Notes: generated from the letters alone by a model not told the origin. Shown: positions 8,657 through 16,130, counted from the stretch's first letter. The stretch: 22,961 bases of DNA from an uncultured Candidatus Melainabacteria bacterium (GCA_937898445.1 CALEJY010000311.1:1-22961), one strand, 5' to 3'. Numbers and translations: made by a program.

Positions 8657-10072
8657 ATGAATTTTAATAAATTAAACTTGAACGAAGATTCTATTTTTAA
8701 AATTATTGCTACATTTCAGTTATTAATATATTTTGTAATAATGTTATTTTTATATTGTAATATTTCTGCAACTGTTCCAGATGAGCTATGGTTTCTTGAT
8801 ATCATTAAACAACAATCACTAAATAATTTTAAAGATTATATATTTATACAAAATTATTTAGGTTATGGTGCTTTGTATTGGTCTTTTGTTGCAATATTTA
8901 AAAAAATTCTTTATTTGAGATTAATATCTTGGATGGGGATTACGATAGTTCCAATATTGATTATATTTATTTTAAGAAAATTACTAAATACGTCTTGGTT
9001 AAATATTGTCTTTGCGATTTTTCTTTATTTATCTATACCCTGTGTTTGGTTTACAGGTAAGGTTATAGGTCCAGAAATATATTCTAATACTTTTGGTGTA
9101 ATAGGTTCTACTATTTTTTTATATTTTATAAGTAAAAAAAATATATCTATAAAAAATAATATATACTTATTTTTTTCTTGTGTACTCGTTGGTATTTCAA
9201 GTGGAATAAAAGCATATAATATTTCTTTTGGTTTATTTGTTATATTATTTTTTATACTGAATAGCATAAAAAATAAATTTTCATTGATTTATATGGTTAA
9301 AAGAGTTGTATTATTTATTGCAGGTTTTATAAGTGGTTTTTTATTATCTAATTTAATAATTTTCAAATCAATAAATACATTTATAGCAAATTTTACACAA
9401 TATTCAAGCCCATTTCATATTACTCAAATATCAACAGTACTTTTTAAAAAATATATTGAATGGGATTTAGTAAATTCTAGTGGCTTAGAATATTTTATTA
9501 TTCCTTGCATTACTTTATTTTTATTATATTTAATAACTCTTATTTGTAATAAAAATAAAGTAATAACTATATCTTCAATTATTTCAACATTATTTTTATT
9601 ATTATTATGTTCAAGAGATAGGTTTTTAGGATGGTATTTAATGCCACTTACTTTCTTTATTCCATTGTGCATTCCGCCTCAAAAGAATTATTTTTTTATT
9701 GTTTTAGTTGTTATTAATGTATTTATGATGAAACCTTTTATTAATTTCCAGATAAAAACAAAGTTAGAAACAATATATAATATCAATAATCAACACATTG
9801 TTGAAAATATAACAAATAAATATAATAAACTATATAATGATTATCAACCAATATATATTATAGATCTAGGATTGAAGGGAATACCTTATTCTCATTTTGA
9901 TCCACCACTTTTTGATACTAACAAAAAATCTATTTTATATTTTTCGGAACATTCTAAAGCAAATATACAACATAAAAGAATTATTGAAAAATCTTTAAAT
10001 AATAATGATACTAATTATAAATTTGTTACTAAAAATGATAACATAACAGTTATTTTATATAAACCGAATTAA
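8657..10072 (+). CDS. GT-C-like multi-spanning membrane protein, probable glycosyltransferase
   Basis: The 471-residue protein has about ten hydrophobic segments up to near residue 365, then a hydrophilic tail of about 100 residues. An acidic pair (Asp42-Glu43 in ATVPDELWF) sits directly after the first membrane helix, where GT39/ArnT-like GT-C enzymes carry their catalytic aspartate. CSRDRFLGWYLMPL near the last helices also recalls GT-C proteins, which often end with a W-Y-x-x-P pattern. It starts on the base after the GT2 stop codon, so the two are co-transcribed and may be translationally coupled. Likely role: using the GT2 product to modify a surface glycan. Assignment rests on topology and one motif, so the family is moderately sure and the substrate unknown. 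Confidence 0.65.
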   Translation: MNFNKLNLNEDSIFKIIATFQLLIYFVIMLFLYCNISATVPDELWFLDIIKQQSLNNFKDYIFIQNYLGYGALYWSFVAIFKKILYLRLISWMGITIVPILIIFILRKLLNTSWLNIVFAIFLYLSIPCVWFTGKVIGPEIYSNTFGVIGSTIFLYFISKKNISIKNNIYLFFSCVLVGISSGIKAYNISFGLFVILFFILNSIKNKFSLIYMVKRVVLFIAGFISGFLLSNLIIFKSINTFIANFTQYSSPFHITQISTVLFKKYIEWDLVNSSGLEYFIIPCITLFLLYLITLICNKNKVITISSIISTLFLLLLCSRDRFLGWYLMPLTFFIPLCIPPQKNYFFIVLVVINVFMMKPFINFQIKTKLETIYNINNQHIVENITNKYNKLYNDYQPIYIIDLGLKGIPYSHFDPPLFDTNKKSILYFSEHSKANIQHKRIIEKSLNNNDTNYKFVTKNDNITVILYKPN

Positions 10073-10093
10073 AAAGAAGAAAGGACTAAAATA

Positions 10094-10681
10094 ATGGAAT
10101 TTATTGCACATAGAGTTAACACAATAAATGAATTAAAAAAAATACCCCAAGAATATGGAGTTGAATTAGATGTAAGAGATAGTGGTAATAATTTAATACT
10201 CGTACATAATCCATTTGAGCCAGGTGAAGATTTTGAGGAATATCTTAAGAACTATAATCATGGTACAATGATTGTTAATGTAAAGTCAGAGAGAATTGAA
10301 CATCGAATTATTGAATTATTAAAAAAGTATTCTATTAAAGATTATTTCTTTTTAGATAGTTCAATTCCAATGATTTATCTGTTATCAAATATGGGTAATA
10401 CTAATTCTGCAGTACGATTTTCTGAAGTAGAACCAATTGAATTAGCTTTAGCAATGAAAGGTCGTGCTAAATGGGTATGGGTTGATTGTTTTAGTAAATT
10501 GCCAATAAATTTTGATAGTTATAATAAGTTAAAAGGTGCCGGGTATAAATTATGTTTAGTATCTCCAGAGTTACAAGGAAAACCCGAAAAAATAGAAACT
10601 TATAGAAAATACTTATTAGAAAATGATATTAAATTTGATGCAATATGTACTAAATTTTATAATATAGACAAATGGAAATAA
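10094..10681 (+). CDS. Small glycerophosphodiester-phosphodiesterase (GDPD)-like TIM-barrel protein
   Basis: The 195-residue protein keeps the GDPD/PI-PLC-like catalytic pattern: AHR (His6-Arg7), GVELDVRD (Glu24 and Asp26, metal ligands), LVHNP (His38), NVKSE (Lys64, Glu66) and FLDSS. The family hydrolyses glycerophosphodiesters with a divalent metal. It is shorter than ordinary GDPD enzymes (roughly 240 residues or more) and has no signal peptide, so it is cytoplasmic. An AAGAAAGGA site precedes the ATG, and the gap to the upstream gene is 21 bases. In a glycan locus it may act on a polyol-phosphate or a cyclic phosphodiester, not on phospholipid breakdown products. That is inference. Confidence 0.7.
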   Translation: MEFIAHRVNTINELKKIPQEYGVELDVRDSGNNLILVHNPFEPGEDFEEYLKNYNHGTMIVNVKSERIEHRIIELLKKYSIKDYFFLDSSIPMIYLLSNMGNTNSAVRFSEVEPIELALAMKGRAKWVWVDCFSKLPINFDSYNKLKGAGYKLCLVSPELQGKPEKIETYRKYLLENDIKFDAICTKFYNIDKWK

Positions 10682-10708
10682 TAATTATAAGTAAAAATAG
10701 TAATTGTA

Positions 10709-11071
10709 ATGAAAAATAAAATTAAAAAAGTTTGGGTTATTGAGCAATATGATGAATATACAAATAGTAAGAAACTATTAGCTATATTAGATGCAAGATG
10801 TTCATTACAAAAAATTATTTTTGCAATGAATATTGCAATGATGGTAACTTGCAATAATTACAATGAAATTCTTGATATTCAATTATATAATGAAAATAAA
10901 AACTTATATCCTCATCAATATAAACATTATCTAATAGTAATTGCAGAAAGTTGTTGGTTTTATAAAGCTCCATATAGAGCTTGGATTTCTAAATTTAATA
11001 TTGAAACAGGAGAATATATTGATATTGTAACAATGCTAAAAGAATATCAAATGGTAGATAACAATTCATAA
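10709..11071 (+). CDS. Hypothetical protein, 120 residues
   Basis: The protein begins MKNKIKKVWVIEQYDEY and has no clear membrane segment or signal peptide. It mixes short beta-like and helical stretches, with AESCWFYKAPYRAWISKF and TGEYIDIVTMLKEYQ near the end. I do not recognise the family. It follows the GDPD-like gene by 27 bases on the same strand and shares the AT-rich composition of the glycan locus, but no ribosome site is visible before its ATG. It is the last gene of the plus-strand cluster and lies next to the junction with the glycosylase remnant. Confidence 0.55.
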   Translation: MKNKIKKVWVIEQYDEYTNSKKLLAILDARCSLQKIIFAMNIAMMVTCNNYNEILDIQLYNENKNLYPHQYKHYLIVIAESCWFYKAPYRAWISKFNIETGEYIDIVTMLKEYQMVDNNS

Positions 11072-11090
11072 ATAATTTTTTGACTATTTT

Positions 11091-11234
11091 TTATTCCTCC
11101 AATGCTTTGTTCCATTCTTGATATAATTTATCTATTGTATATCTTGCGTTGGCGGGGCTGGTGGAAGGGAGTTTATGGCACTTGTATTTATCTAAGAGTT
11201 GAGAATATTTTGGCAGATTATATATCAACGATAT
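11091..11234 (-). pseudogene. 3' remnant of a hypoxanthine (deoxyinosine) DNA glycosylase gene
   Basis: Read on the minus strand, the frame ending in TAA at 11093-11091 encodes about 47 codons that include KYSQLLDKYKC, then LPSTSPANARYTIDKLYQEW. The LPSTSPANA motif is the His-loop-equivalent active-site motif near the C-terminus of the uracil-DNA-glycosylase superfamily's hypoxanthine-DNA glycosylase branch. Complete proteins of this branch are roughly 150-170 residues. Here the glycosylase-like part begins about where the prolyl-tRNA editing gene stops (11218), and an in-frame stop lies at 11237-11235. The N-terminal two thirds, with the catalytic part, is missing. A deletion or rearrangement joined the two genes. 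The assignment is from motif recall. Confidence 0.7.
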
Positions 11235-11706
11235 TCACAATATTTTTATGTTCTTTTATGATAGAAACTAAATCATTTGTTTTTAATAGAATTGTTGCAG
11301 TGTTGTCGTTTGGATGTATTCCAATTAAATTAGGCTCATTAAAGAAGGATTTATCGATAAAAAATTGCACTTTCAAATTGTTGTCATTTAAAAGTCCCAA
11401 AGGGGTTACAGCTCCGGCAATTAAACCTAAAATGGAATTTAAGTCTTTTTCAGACGCAAATGATAATGGTCTTGCGTTATTTGATTTTCTAAAGTTTTTC
11501 AAATCAATGTGTTTATCCCCCTTAACTGAAATAAGGTAATAGTTACGTTTTTTATCATCTCTAATAAAAAGGTTTTTTGCTACGCATTCAATATGAGGAA
11601 TATTTGTTTTAGATAATTCTTCCATATCAAATACGGCATCATGTTCTATAACTTCATACCAAATATTTTTTTGTTTTAAAAAACTATAAATTTCCTGCTT
11701 ATTCAT
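11218..11706 (-). CDS. ProXp/YbaK-type prolyl-tRNA editing protein (aminoacyl-tRNA deacylase)
   Basis: This 162-residue protein is of the INS/YbaK editing-domain superfamily, closest in style to PrdX/ProXp-ala of clostridia. It reads NKQEIYSFLKQKNIWYEVIEH at the start, then VAKNLFIRDDKKRNYYLISVKGDKHIDL, GAVTPLGLLND and a late GIHPNDNTATI stretch. These proteins clear alanine or a related amino acid mischarged on tRNA-Pro, in trans to prolyl-tRNA synthetase. I chose the ATG at 11706 because the family usually begins M-x-K-x-x-I; an ATG 18 bases upstream (11724) is also in frame. Neither has a strong ribosome site. It is divergent from the ABC-F gene, with about 60 bases between them. Confidence 0.85.
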   Translation of the reverse strand: MNKQEIYSFLKQKNIWYEVIEHDAVFDMEELSKTNIPHIECVAKNLFIRDDKKRNYYLISVKGDKHIDLKNFRKSNNARPLSFASEKDLNSILGLIAGAVTPLGLLNDNNLKVQFFIDKSFFNEPNLIGIHPNDNTATILLKTNDLVSIIKEHKNIVNIVDI

Positions 11707-11751
11707 CACACACGATTTTATCATAAAATACTAAAAATTTTATTTTTATGT

Positions 11752-11757
11752 TACAAT
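11752..11757 (+). promoter_or_regulatory. Extended -10 element of the ABC-F gene
   Basis: TACAAT at 11752-11757 is preceded by TGT (11749-11751), which makes an extended -10. The bases where a -35 would lie match poorly, which extended -10 promoters tolerate. A start about 7 bases downstream falls at 11763-11764, directly at the ATG at 11765. The mRNA would have practically no leader, consistent with the absence of a ribosome site. Confidence 0.4.
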
Positions 11758-11764
11758 TGAACCT

Positions 11765-13378
11765 ATGATTACAACTGATAAATTAACCGTAAGATTCGGT
11801 TCACAAACATTATTTGAAAACGTTAGTATAAAATTTACTCCAGGAAACTGTTATGGTGTTATTGGTGCAAATGGTGCCGGAAAAAGTACCTTATTGAGAG
11901 TACTTTCCGGTGAAATTGAGCCAACTTCGGGCGAAGTGCATATCTCAAAAGGGAAGAGAATTGCAGTTCTTCGTCAAGACCATTTCGCATTCGATAACTA
12001 CAAGGTTATTGATACAGTGATTATGGGGCATAAAAAGCTTTATGATATTATGCAAGAGCGTGATGCCTTGTATGCAAAACCTGATTTTAATGATGAAGAT
12101 GGTATAAAAGTTGCGCATTTGGAAGAAGAATTTGCGGAACTTGATGGTTGGCAAGCTGAAGCTATGGCGGCATCTTTGCTTTCAGATTTGGGAATTCCTG
12201 ATGAGATGCACTATGAATTGATGTCAGAACTTTCAGGTAGTGAAAAGGTGCGTGTATTGTTGGCACAGGCACTATTTGGTAACCCAGATATTTTGTTGTT
12301 AGATGAACCGACAAACCACCTTGATTTGAATACTATTGCGTGGTTGGAAGAATTTTTGATTAACTTTCCTAACCTCGTTATCGTTGTTTCGCACGATAGA
12401 AAATTTCTTGATAATGTTTGTACGCACATGGCGGATATTGATTACAAAAATATTCAGCTTTATACCGGAAACTATTCTTTCTGGTCACAAGCGAGCCAAT
12501 TAATCAAAAAGCAAAAAGAAGAACAAAACAAGAAAACTGAAGAAAAAATGGAAGAATTGAAAGCGTTTATTGCTCGTTTTAGTGCGAACGCTTCAAAAGC
12601 AAAGCAAGCAACTTCAAGAAAAAATATGCTTGATAAATTGTCTTTAGAAGAAATTAAACCATCTTCAAGACAATATCCGAGAATTAGATTTACTTACAAC
12701 AAAATTCCTGGAAAAGATGTTTTGCAGGTTAAAAATCTCTACAAAACAGTTGACGGCGAACTTTTGATTAAAAACTTGAGTTTTGAAGTTAATCAAGGTG
12801 AAAAAGTTGCGTTTATTGCTCGAGATCCTTTCATTATTACAAATCTTTTTGATATTTTGGAAGACAGAGTAAAACCTGATAGTGGCGAGGTTGTTTGGGG
12901 TGTAACTGCAACTCATTCATATTTTCCGAAAGACAACAATTTTTATTTTGAAAACAACAAAACTATTATGGAATGGCTTGCGGATTATTCGCCGGATCAG
13001 CATGTAAATTTTTTACGTGGATATTTGGGCAGAATGTTGTTTTCAGGCGAAGATGCGGATAAAAAAGTCAATGTTCTATCAGGTGGCGAAAAGGTTAGAT
13101 GTTTGTTCGCAAAAATGATGATTGCAGAGGCAAACGTAATGATTTTTGATGAACCGACAAACCATCTTGACTTGGAAAGTATTACGGCGTTAAACAACGC
13201 TTTGATTGACTTTCCGGGAACGATTTTGTTTACATCTCAGGATTATCAATTAATACAAACTGTTGCGGATAGAATTATTGAGATTTCGCCAAAAGGCTAT
13301 ATCAATATGCGCAACAAGTATGACGATTATTTGAAAAATCCGGTTGTTTTGAAAAAGCGTGAAGAATTATACAAATAA
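11765..13378 (+). CDS. ABC-F ATPase, YbiT-like, with one degenerate nucleotide site
   Basis: This is a 537-residue ABC-F protein of two ATPase domains and a charged linker, with no membrane part. ABC-F proteins act on ribosomes. Domain 1 has Walker A GANGAGKST (34-42), an altered signature LSGSE (156-160), Walker B LLLDEPTNHLD (177-187) and H-loop VSHD (208-211). The linker (about 240-310) ends with SRKNMLDKL. In domain 2 the Walker A position reads IARDPFIITN (351-360), without the glycine loop or lysine, and the H-loop is SQD. Signature LSGGE (438-442) and Walker B DEPTNHLD are kept. The altered Walker A, H-loop and opposite signature all belong to the same composite ATP site. Length and order match YbiT. 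Ribosome rescue, hibernation or antibiotic protection cannot be told apart here. Confidence 0.9.
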   Translation: MITTDKLTVRFGSQTLFENVSIKFTPGNCYGVIGANGAGKSTLLRVLSGEIEPTSGEVHISKGKRIAVLRQDHFAFDNYKVIDTVIMGHKKLYDIMQERDALYAKPDFNDEDGIKVAHLEEEFAELDGWQAEAMAASLLSDLGIPDEMHYELMSELSGSEKVRVLLAQALFGNPDILLLDEPTNHLDLNTIAWLEEFLINFPNLVIVVSHDRKFLDNVCTHMADIDYKNIQLYTGNYSFWSQASQLIKKQKEEQNKKTEEKMEELKAFIARFSANASKAKQATSRKNMLDKLSLEEIKPSSRQYPRIRFTYNKIPGKDVLQVKNLYKTVDGELLIKNLSFEVNQGEKVAFIARDPFIITNLFDILEDRVKPDSGEVVWGVTATHSYFPKDNNFYFENNKTIMEWLADYSPDQHVNFLRGYLGRMLFSGEDADKKVNVLSGGEKVRCLFAKMMIAEANVMIFDEPTNHLDLESITALNNALIDFPGTILFTSQDYQLIQTVADRIIEISPKGYINMRNKYDDYLKNPVVLKKREELYK

Positions 13379-13416
13379 TCTTTTTTGAATAAATCCAATA
13401 TACGTCATTTGTAGGA

Positions 13417-13441
13417 TTAAAACATTTTTGAATTGTTTTAA
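13417..13441. repeat. 8-bp inverted repeat upstream of the Cys-rich small gene
   Basis: TTAAAACA (13417-13424) and TGTTTTAA (13434-13441) form a perfect inverted repeat around a 9-base spacer. It lies 38 bases after the ABC-F stop and 33 before the next ATG. It could be a weak A/T-rich terminator hairpin or an operator. The stem has only one G-C pair and no long T tract follows, so I slightly prefer a protein-binding site. Confidence 0.3.
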
Positions 13442-13474
13442 AATATTAATGGGTTAAATATTGGGGTAGTTCTT

Positions 13475-13684
13475 ATGGAAGATGTGTTTTATCCGCAAAA
13501 TAACGGAGATATTTCGTCATCAATTACGCAAAGTTGGACAGAGCAAGCGATTGAGTGTTACTCTATCAAATGTGATTGCAAACAGTGTTCGCTAAAAAAC
13601 GGGCATTATTCGTTCAAATGTCAAATGCCAAAGGTTATCGACATTTTGATAAATGCAATCGGACATCCGCAACAAGCAATTTGA
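13475..13684 (+). CDS. Small cysteine-rich hypothetical protein, 69 residues
   Basis: The protein has five cysteines at 28, 33, 35, 38 and 49 in the pattern ECYSIKCDCKQC ... FKCQM, followed by a helix-like end (PKVIDILINAIGHP). The spacing suggests a small metal-binding or disulfide module. No signal peptide is seen, so a cytoplasmic zinc or iron site is more likely than disulfides. I know no function. A weak GGGGTA ribosome site precedes the ATG. It ends 22 bases before the TolC-family start chosen here. Confidence 0.6.
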   Translation: MEDVFYPQNNGDISSSITQSWTEQAIECYSIKCDCKQCSLKNGHYSFKCQMPKVIDILINAIGHPQQAI

Positions 13685-13693
13685 TATTTGTTG

Positions 13694-13699
13694 TATAAT
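13694..13699 (+). promoter_or_regulatory. Consensus -10 box directly before the TolC-family gene
   Basis: A perfect TATAAT stands at 13694-13699 and would place the transcription start at about 13706, one base before the ATG at 13707. No ribosome site precedes that ATG. The -35 position is a poor match, so the element may be incidental. If used, the message is leaderless. Confidence 0.4.
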
Positions 13700-13706
13700 G
13701 TTTTTG

Positions 13707-14972
13707 ATGAAAAAGATTGTTATATTTTTTGCAGTATTTATAATTACATTTTTGCCCGCAAATGCAGATATCGTAAAAATTTCGGCAGATGATGCCGTTC
13801 ATCTTGCGTTAGAAAACAATCTTGAGTTACAAGCGAAACGCAAAGAAATTGATATTTTGAAACAAGAAGTAAAAATGGCAAATGCTCTAAAAAATCCGCA
13901 ATTACAATCTTCTGTTTTAATCGGTCATATCGGGCGTTCAAATGCAAGCCAAGCCGGTGTTGCTTTGCCTGTTGAAATTGCAAAAAGAGGAGTTCGTAAA
14001 AAAGCTGCGATAGCTAATTTGAGCTTGATGGAAGATAAAATCAGACAGGAAGAATTGAACCTTAAACTTGAGGTTATGAGTGCGTATTTTGATGTTGTTT
14101 ATATGAAATCCGTTGTTTCTATTTTGCAGCAAAGAGAGCAACTTTATAGAAAAATGCGTCAAGTTGCTGAGGCAAAACCAAAAACTTCTCCAAATTACGA
14201 AATAGAAAAAATGCAATCTGACATCAAGCATAAAAAACAACTTATTTCTTTGAATAAAGCGAAAGCAAATTTGATATATGCGCAATTCCATTTTAACAAA
14301 GTTTTGAACCTAAAAGATACATCTACGATGTATGATACTCGTGAAAGTTCATTATTTCAGGATCATATTTCTTTGTTAGATATTCAACTTCCTGAATATT
14401 CTACGATTGAAGAAGTTGCGATGAAATATAGTTATTCAATCAAGATTGCTTATGACAATATTGATAAGTCTGAACGAGAACTTTCGGTTGCAAAACATAA
14501 GCCAATTCCTGATTTGACTGTGCAGGGCGGATATGCGTTTTCCGGTGATGGACAGTATCACGGTGCGTATGTTGGTGGGTATTTTGATTTGCCTGTTTTG
14601 TATTCTTACAGACCGGAAATCAAACGTGCGCAAATTGTTCTTGATAGAGCTAAGATTGATGAAGTTTCTTTTGAAAACAAATTGAAATTTGCATTAAAAG
14701 AAGATTACAACAATTTTAAATACGCTAAAGAAAATATGGGCTATTACAAAGCTATTCTAAAAGAATCCGATAATATCCTAAAAATGTCTGAACAACGTTA
14801 TGCGAGCGGAAAAACTTCTTTGTTGAATTTGTTTATTATAGAAAATTCTCACCAAGAAATTTTGAATGAATACATAAGTGATATGCAAGTTTATTATGAC
14901 GCATATCTTGATTTGATGCACAATATGGGGCATGATATTTTGTTAGATGAAAAATCTTTAGATGATTTGTAA
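13707..14972 (+). CDS. TolC-family outer-membrane efflux protein
   Basis: The 421-residue protein begins MKKIVIFFAVFIITFLPANA, a Sec signal peptide cleaved after ANA. Two repeats of the outer-membrane efflux-protein domain follow, with long coiled-coil helices (for example LNLKLEVMSAYFDVVYMKSV and LKFALKEDYNNFKYAKENM). SADDAVHLALENNLELQAKRKEI is the classic first helix, and YASGKTSLLNLFIIENS is the typical second-repeat sequence. Such proteins form trimeric channels through the outer membrane for tripartite pumps or type I secretion. An in-frame ATG 54 bases upstream (13653) would put extra residues before the signal peptide, so I reject it. No pump or adaptor gene is adjacent. Confidence 0.88.
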   Translation: MKKIVIFFAVFIITFLPANADIVKISADDAVHLALENNLELQAKRKEIDILKQEVKMANALKNPQLQSSVLIGHIGRSNASQAGVALPVEIAKRGVRKKAAIANLSLMEDKIRQEELNLKLEVMSAYFDVVYMKSVVSILQQREQLYRKMRQVAEAKPKTSPNYEIEKMQSDIKHKKQLISLNKAKANLIYAQFHFNKVLNLKDTSTMYDTRESSLFQDHISLLDIQLPEYSTIEEVAMKYSYSIKIAYDNIDKSERELSVAKHKPIPDLTVQGGYAFSGDGQYHGAYVGGYFDLPVLYSYRPEIKRAQIVLDRAKIDEVSFENKLKFALKEDYNNFKYAKENMGYYKAILKESDNILKMSEQRYASGKTSLLNLFIIENSHQEILNEYISDMQVYYDAYLDLMHNMGHDILLDEKSLDDL

Positions 14973-14993
14973 TAAAAATTTTTGATTTTGCAC

Positions 14994-15020
14994 TTGACAA
15001 ATAATTCTTTTTCGTATAAA
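14994..15020 (+). promoter_or_regulatory. Promoter of the 352-residue membrane protein gene
   Basis: A perfect TTGACA (14994-14999) is followed by TATAAA (15015-15020) with a short 15-base spacer. Shifting to TAAAGT gives 17. The start would be near 15027, inside the small inverted repeat GTTAG/CTAAC (15021-15036), which could be an operator. An AAGGAAAAG ribosome site then leads to the ATG at 15051. Confidence 0.5.
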
Positions 15021-15050
15021 GTTAGGCTAAACTAACAAATAAGGAAAAGC

Positions 15051-16109
15051 ATGAAAATTACCACAATCTGTAAATACGTTGATCAACCAATGATTTTGAA
15101 TAAACTCGACAAAAAGATGCCGGCTTTGTTGATTGGAACTGGCGGAGCTTTTGGAGTTGTAAATTCTGTAAAATCTGCCAAAAAAGATAAAAAGACTGCT
15201 AAACAAAAATTTGCGCAAAACGCCATAATTATTTCATCTACAATTGGCGCATCGTTGTTGGGAACTAGAGGTTTAAAGATTAATGGAAAAAAGATTTTTA
15301 AAGGCTTGATGGAAAGAGTTCCTTTGTCTGAACTTCAAAAAGTTCAAACATCAGCCGTAAACAAATTTTTAAAAACTGAAAAGACTACTGACAAAAAAGT
15401 TCTTGAGGCTTTGGAAAGAGCTAAAGTCAAAGAACTTTCACCAAAACAAATAGATACACTAACAAACAAACTTCCTACATCTCCTGCGAAAAAAGAACTT
15501 TTCGAGGTAATTTTGCCTGAAAAGAAAAACTTAAATTCAAAGGAGATTTTTTCTGAGATTAAACGACTTTCTCTATTGGGGTTAATTCCTGTTGTTGGCG
15601 GAGTTGCAGGTGGAATTGTTGCTGATAGAGTGGTTAATAGAGGAGAAAGCGCAGATTTGCGCAAAAAACGAACTGCTAATAAGGTTAAAGAGGGATTATA
15701 TCAGTATTTGGCGAATATTTTCTTGTGTAATGTCGGAGCCGGTAGTGCGTTATTTATTTCTGAAAGATTGGAAAAAGCAAAGAAAATCAAGCCTTTAACC
15801 CCGATGAAAAAGTTGGTTGTTATATTGTCTGGGATTACGGCTACCGGAATTGTCGGAGGAAGCTATATTGCTAATTATGTCAGCAAAAAGTGCATAAATC
15901 CGTTGTTTGGGGAGAAAAATCAGAAAAAATTATACGGAGAGCGTAAACCGGAAGCTTTGGATATCGCTTTACATGCTGATGATATTGCGACTGCCGGAAT
16001 TTTGTCTGGTTTTAAATGGATAGAACCTGCTTTGCCGTTTATGTATTTTATTTCCGGTTATAGAGCCGGAATTGGTTATCGAAACGGAAATAAGGGACAA
16101 AATAAATAA
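15051..16109 (+). CDS. Multi-segment membrane protein of unknown function, 352 residues
   Basis: The protein has no cleavable signal. It has several Gly/Ala-rich hydrophobic stretches, near residues 23-40, 70-85, 186-205 (LLGLIPVVGGVAGGIVADRV), 230-246, 260-282 and 325-342, separated by lysine-rich hydrophilic parts. Residues about 100-180 are charged and probably helical (TDKKVLEALERAKVKELSP). The glycine-rich hairpin-like segments recall membrane-remodelling or pore-like proteins, but I match no family. The promoter, ribosome site and downstream terminator are all clear, so this is a monocistronic gene. Confidence 0.75.
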   Translation: MKITTICKYVDQPMILNKLDKKMPALLIGTGGAFGVVNSVKSAKKDKKTAKQKFAQNAIIISSTIGASLLGTRGLKINGKKIFKGLMERVPLSELQKVQTSAVNKFLKTEKTTDKKVLEALERAKVKELSPKQIDTLTNKLPTSPAKKELFEVILPEKKNLNSKEIFSEIKRLSLLGLIPVVGGVAGGIVADRVVNRGESADLRKKRTANKVKEGLYQYLANIFLCNVGAGSALFISERLEKAKKIKPLTPMKKLVVILSGITATGIVGGSYIANYVSKKCINPLFGEKNQKKLYGERKPEALDIALHADDIATAGILSGFKWIEPALPFMYFISGYRAGIGYRNGNKGQNK

Positions 16110-16130
16110 GTTTTTCTACACACCTTCTTA

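Noticed and set aside
2..10681. Campylobacter-type O-methyl phosphoramidate or a phosphonate pathway
   Set aside because: There is no glutamine kinase, glutamine amidotransferase or PEP mutase. The kinase here is of the phosphoribulokinase type, and only the general idea of a nucleotidyltransferase is shared.
11102..11539. Plus-strand frame of 145 codons between the glycan locus and the ABC-F gene
   Set aside because: It lies opposite the tRNA-editing gene and the glycosylase remnant, both of which have recognisable motifs, and its own translation has none.
13653..13706. Upstream ATG for the TolC-family gene
   Set aside because: It would place about 18 residues before a perfectly good signal peptide and overlap the Cys-rich gene.
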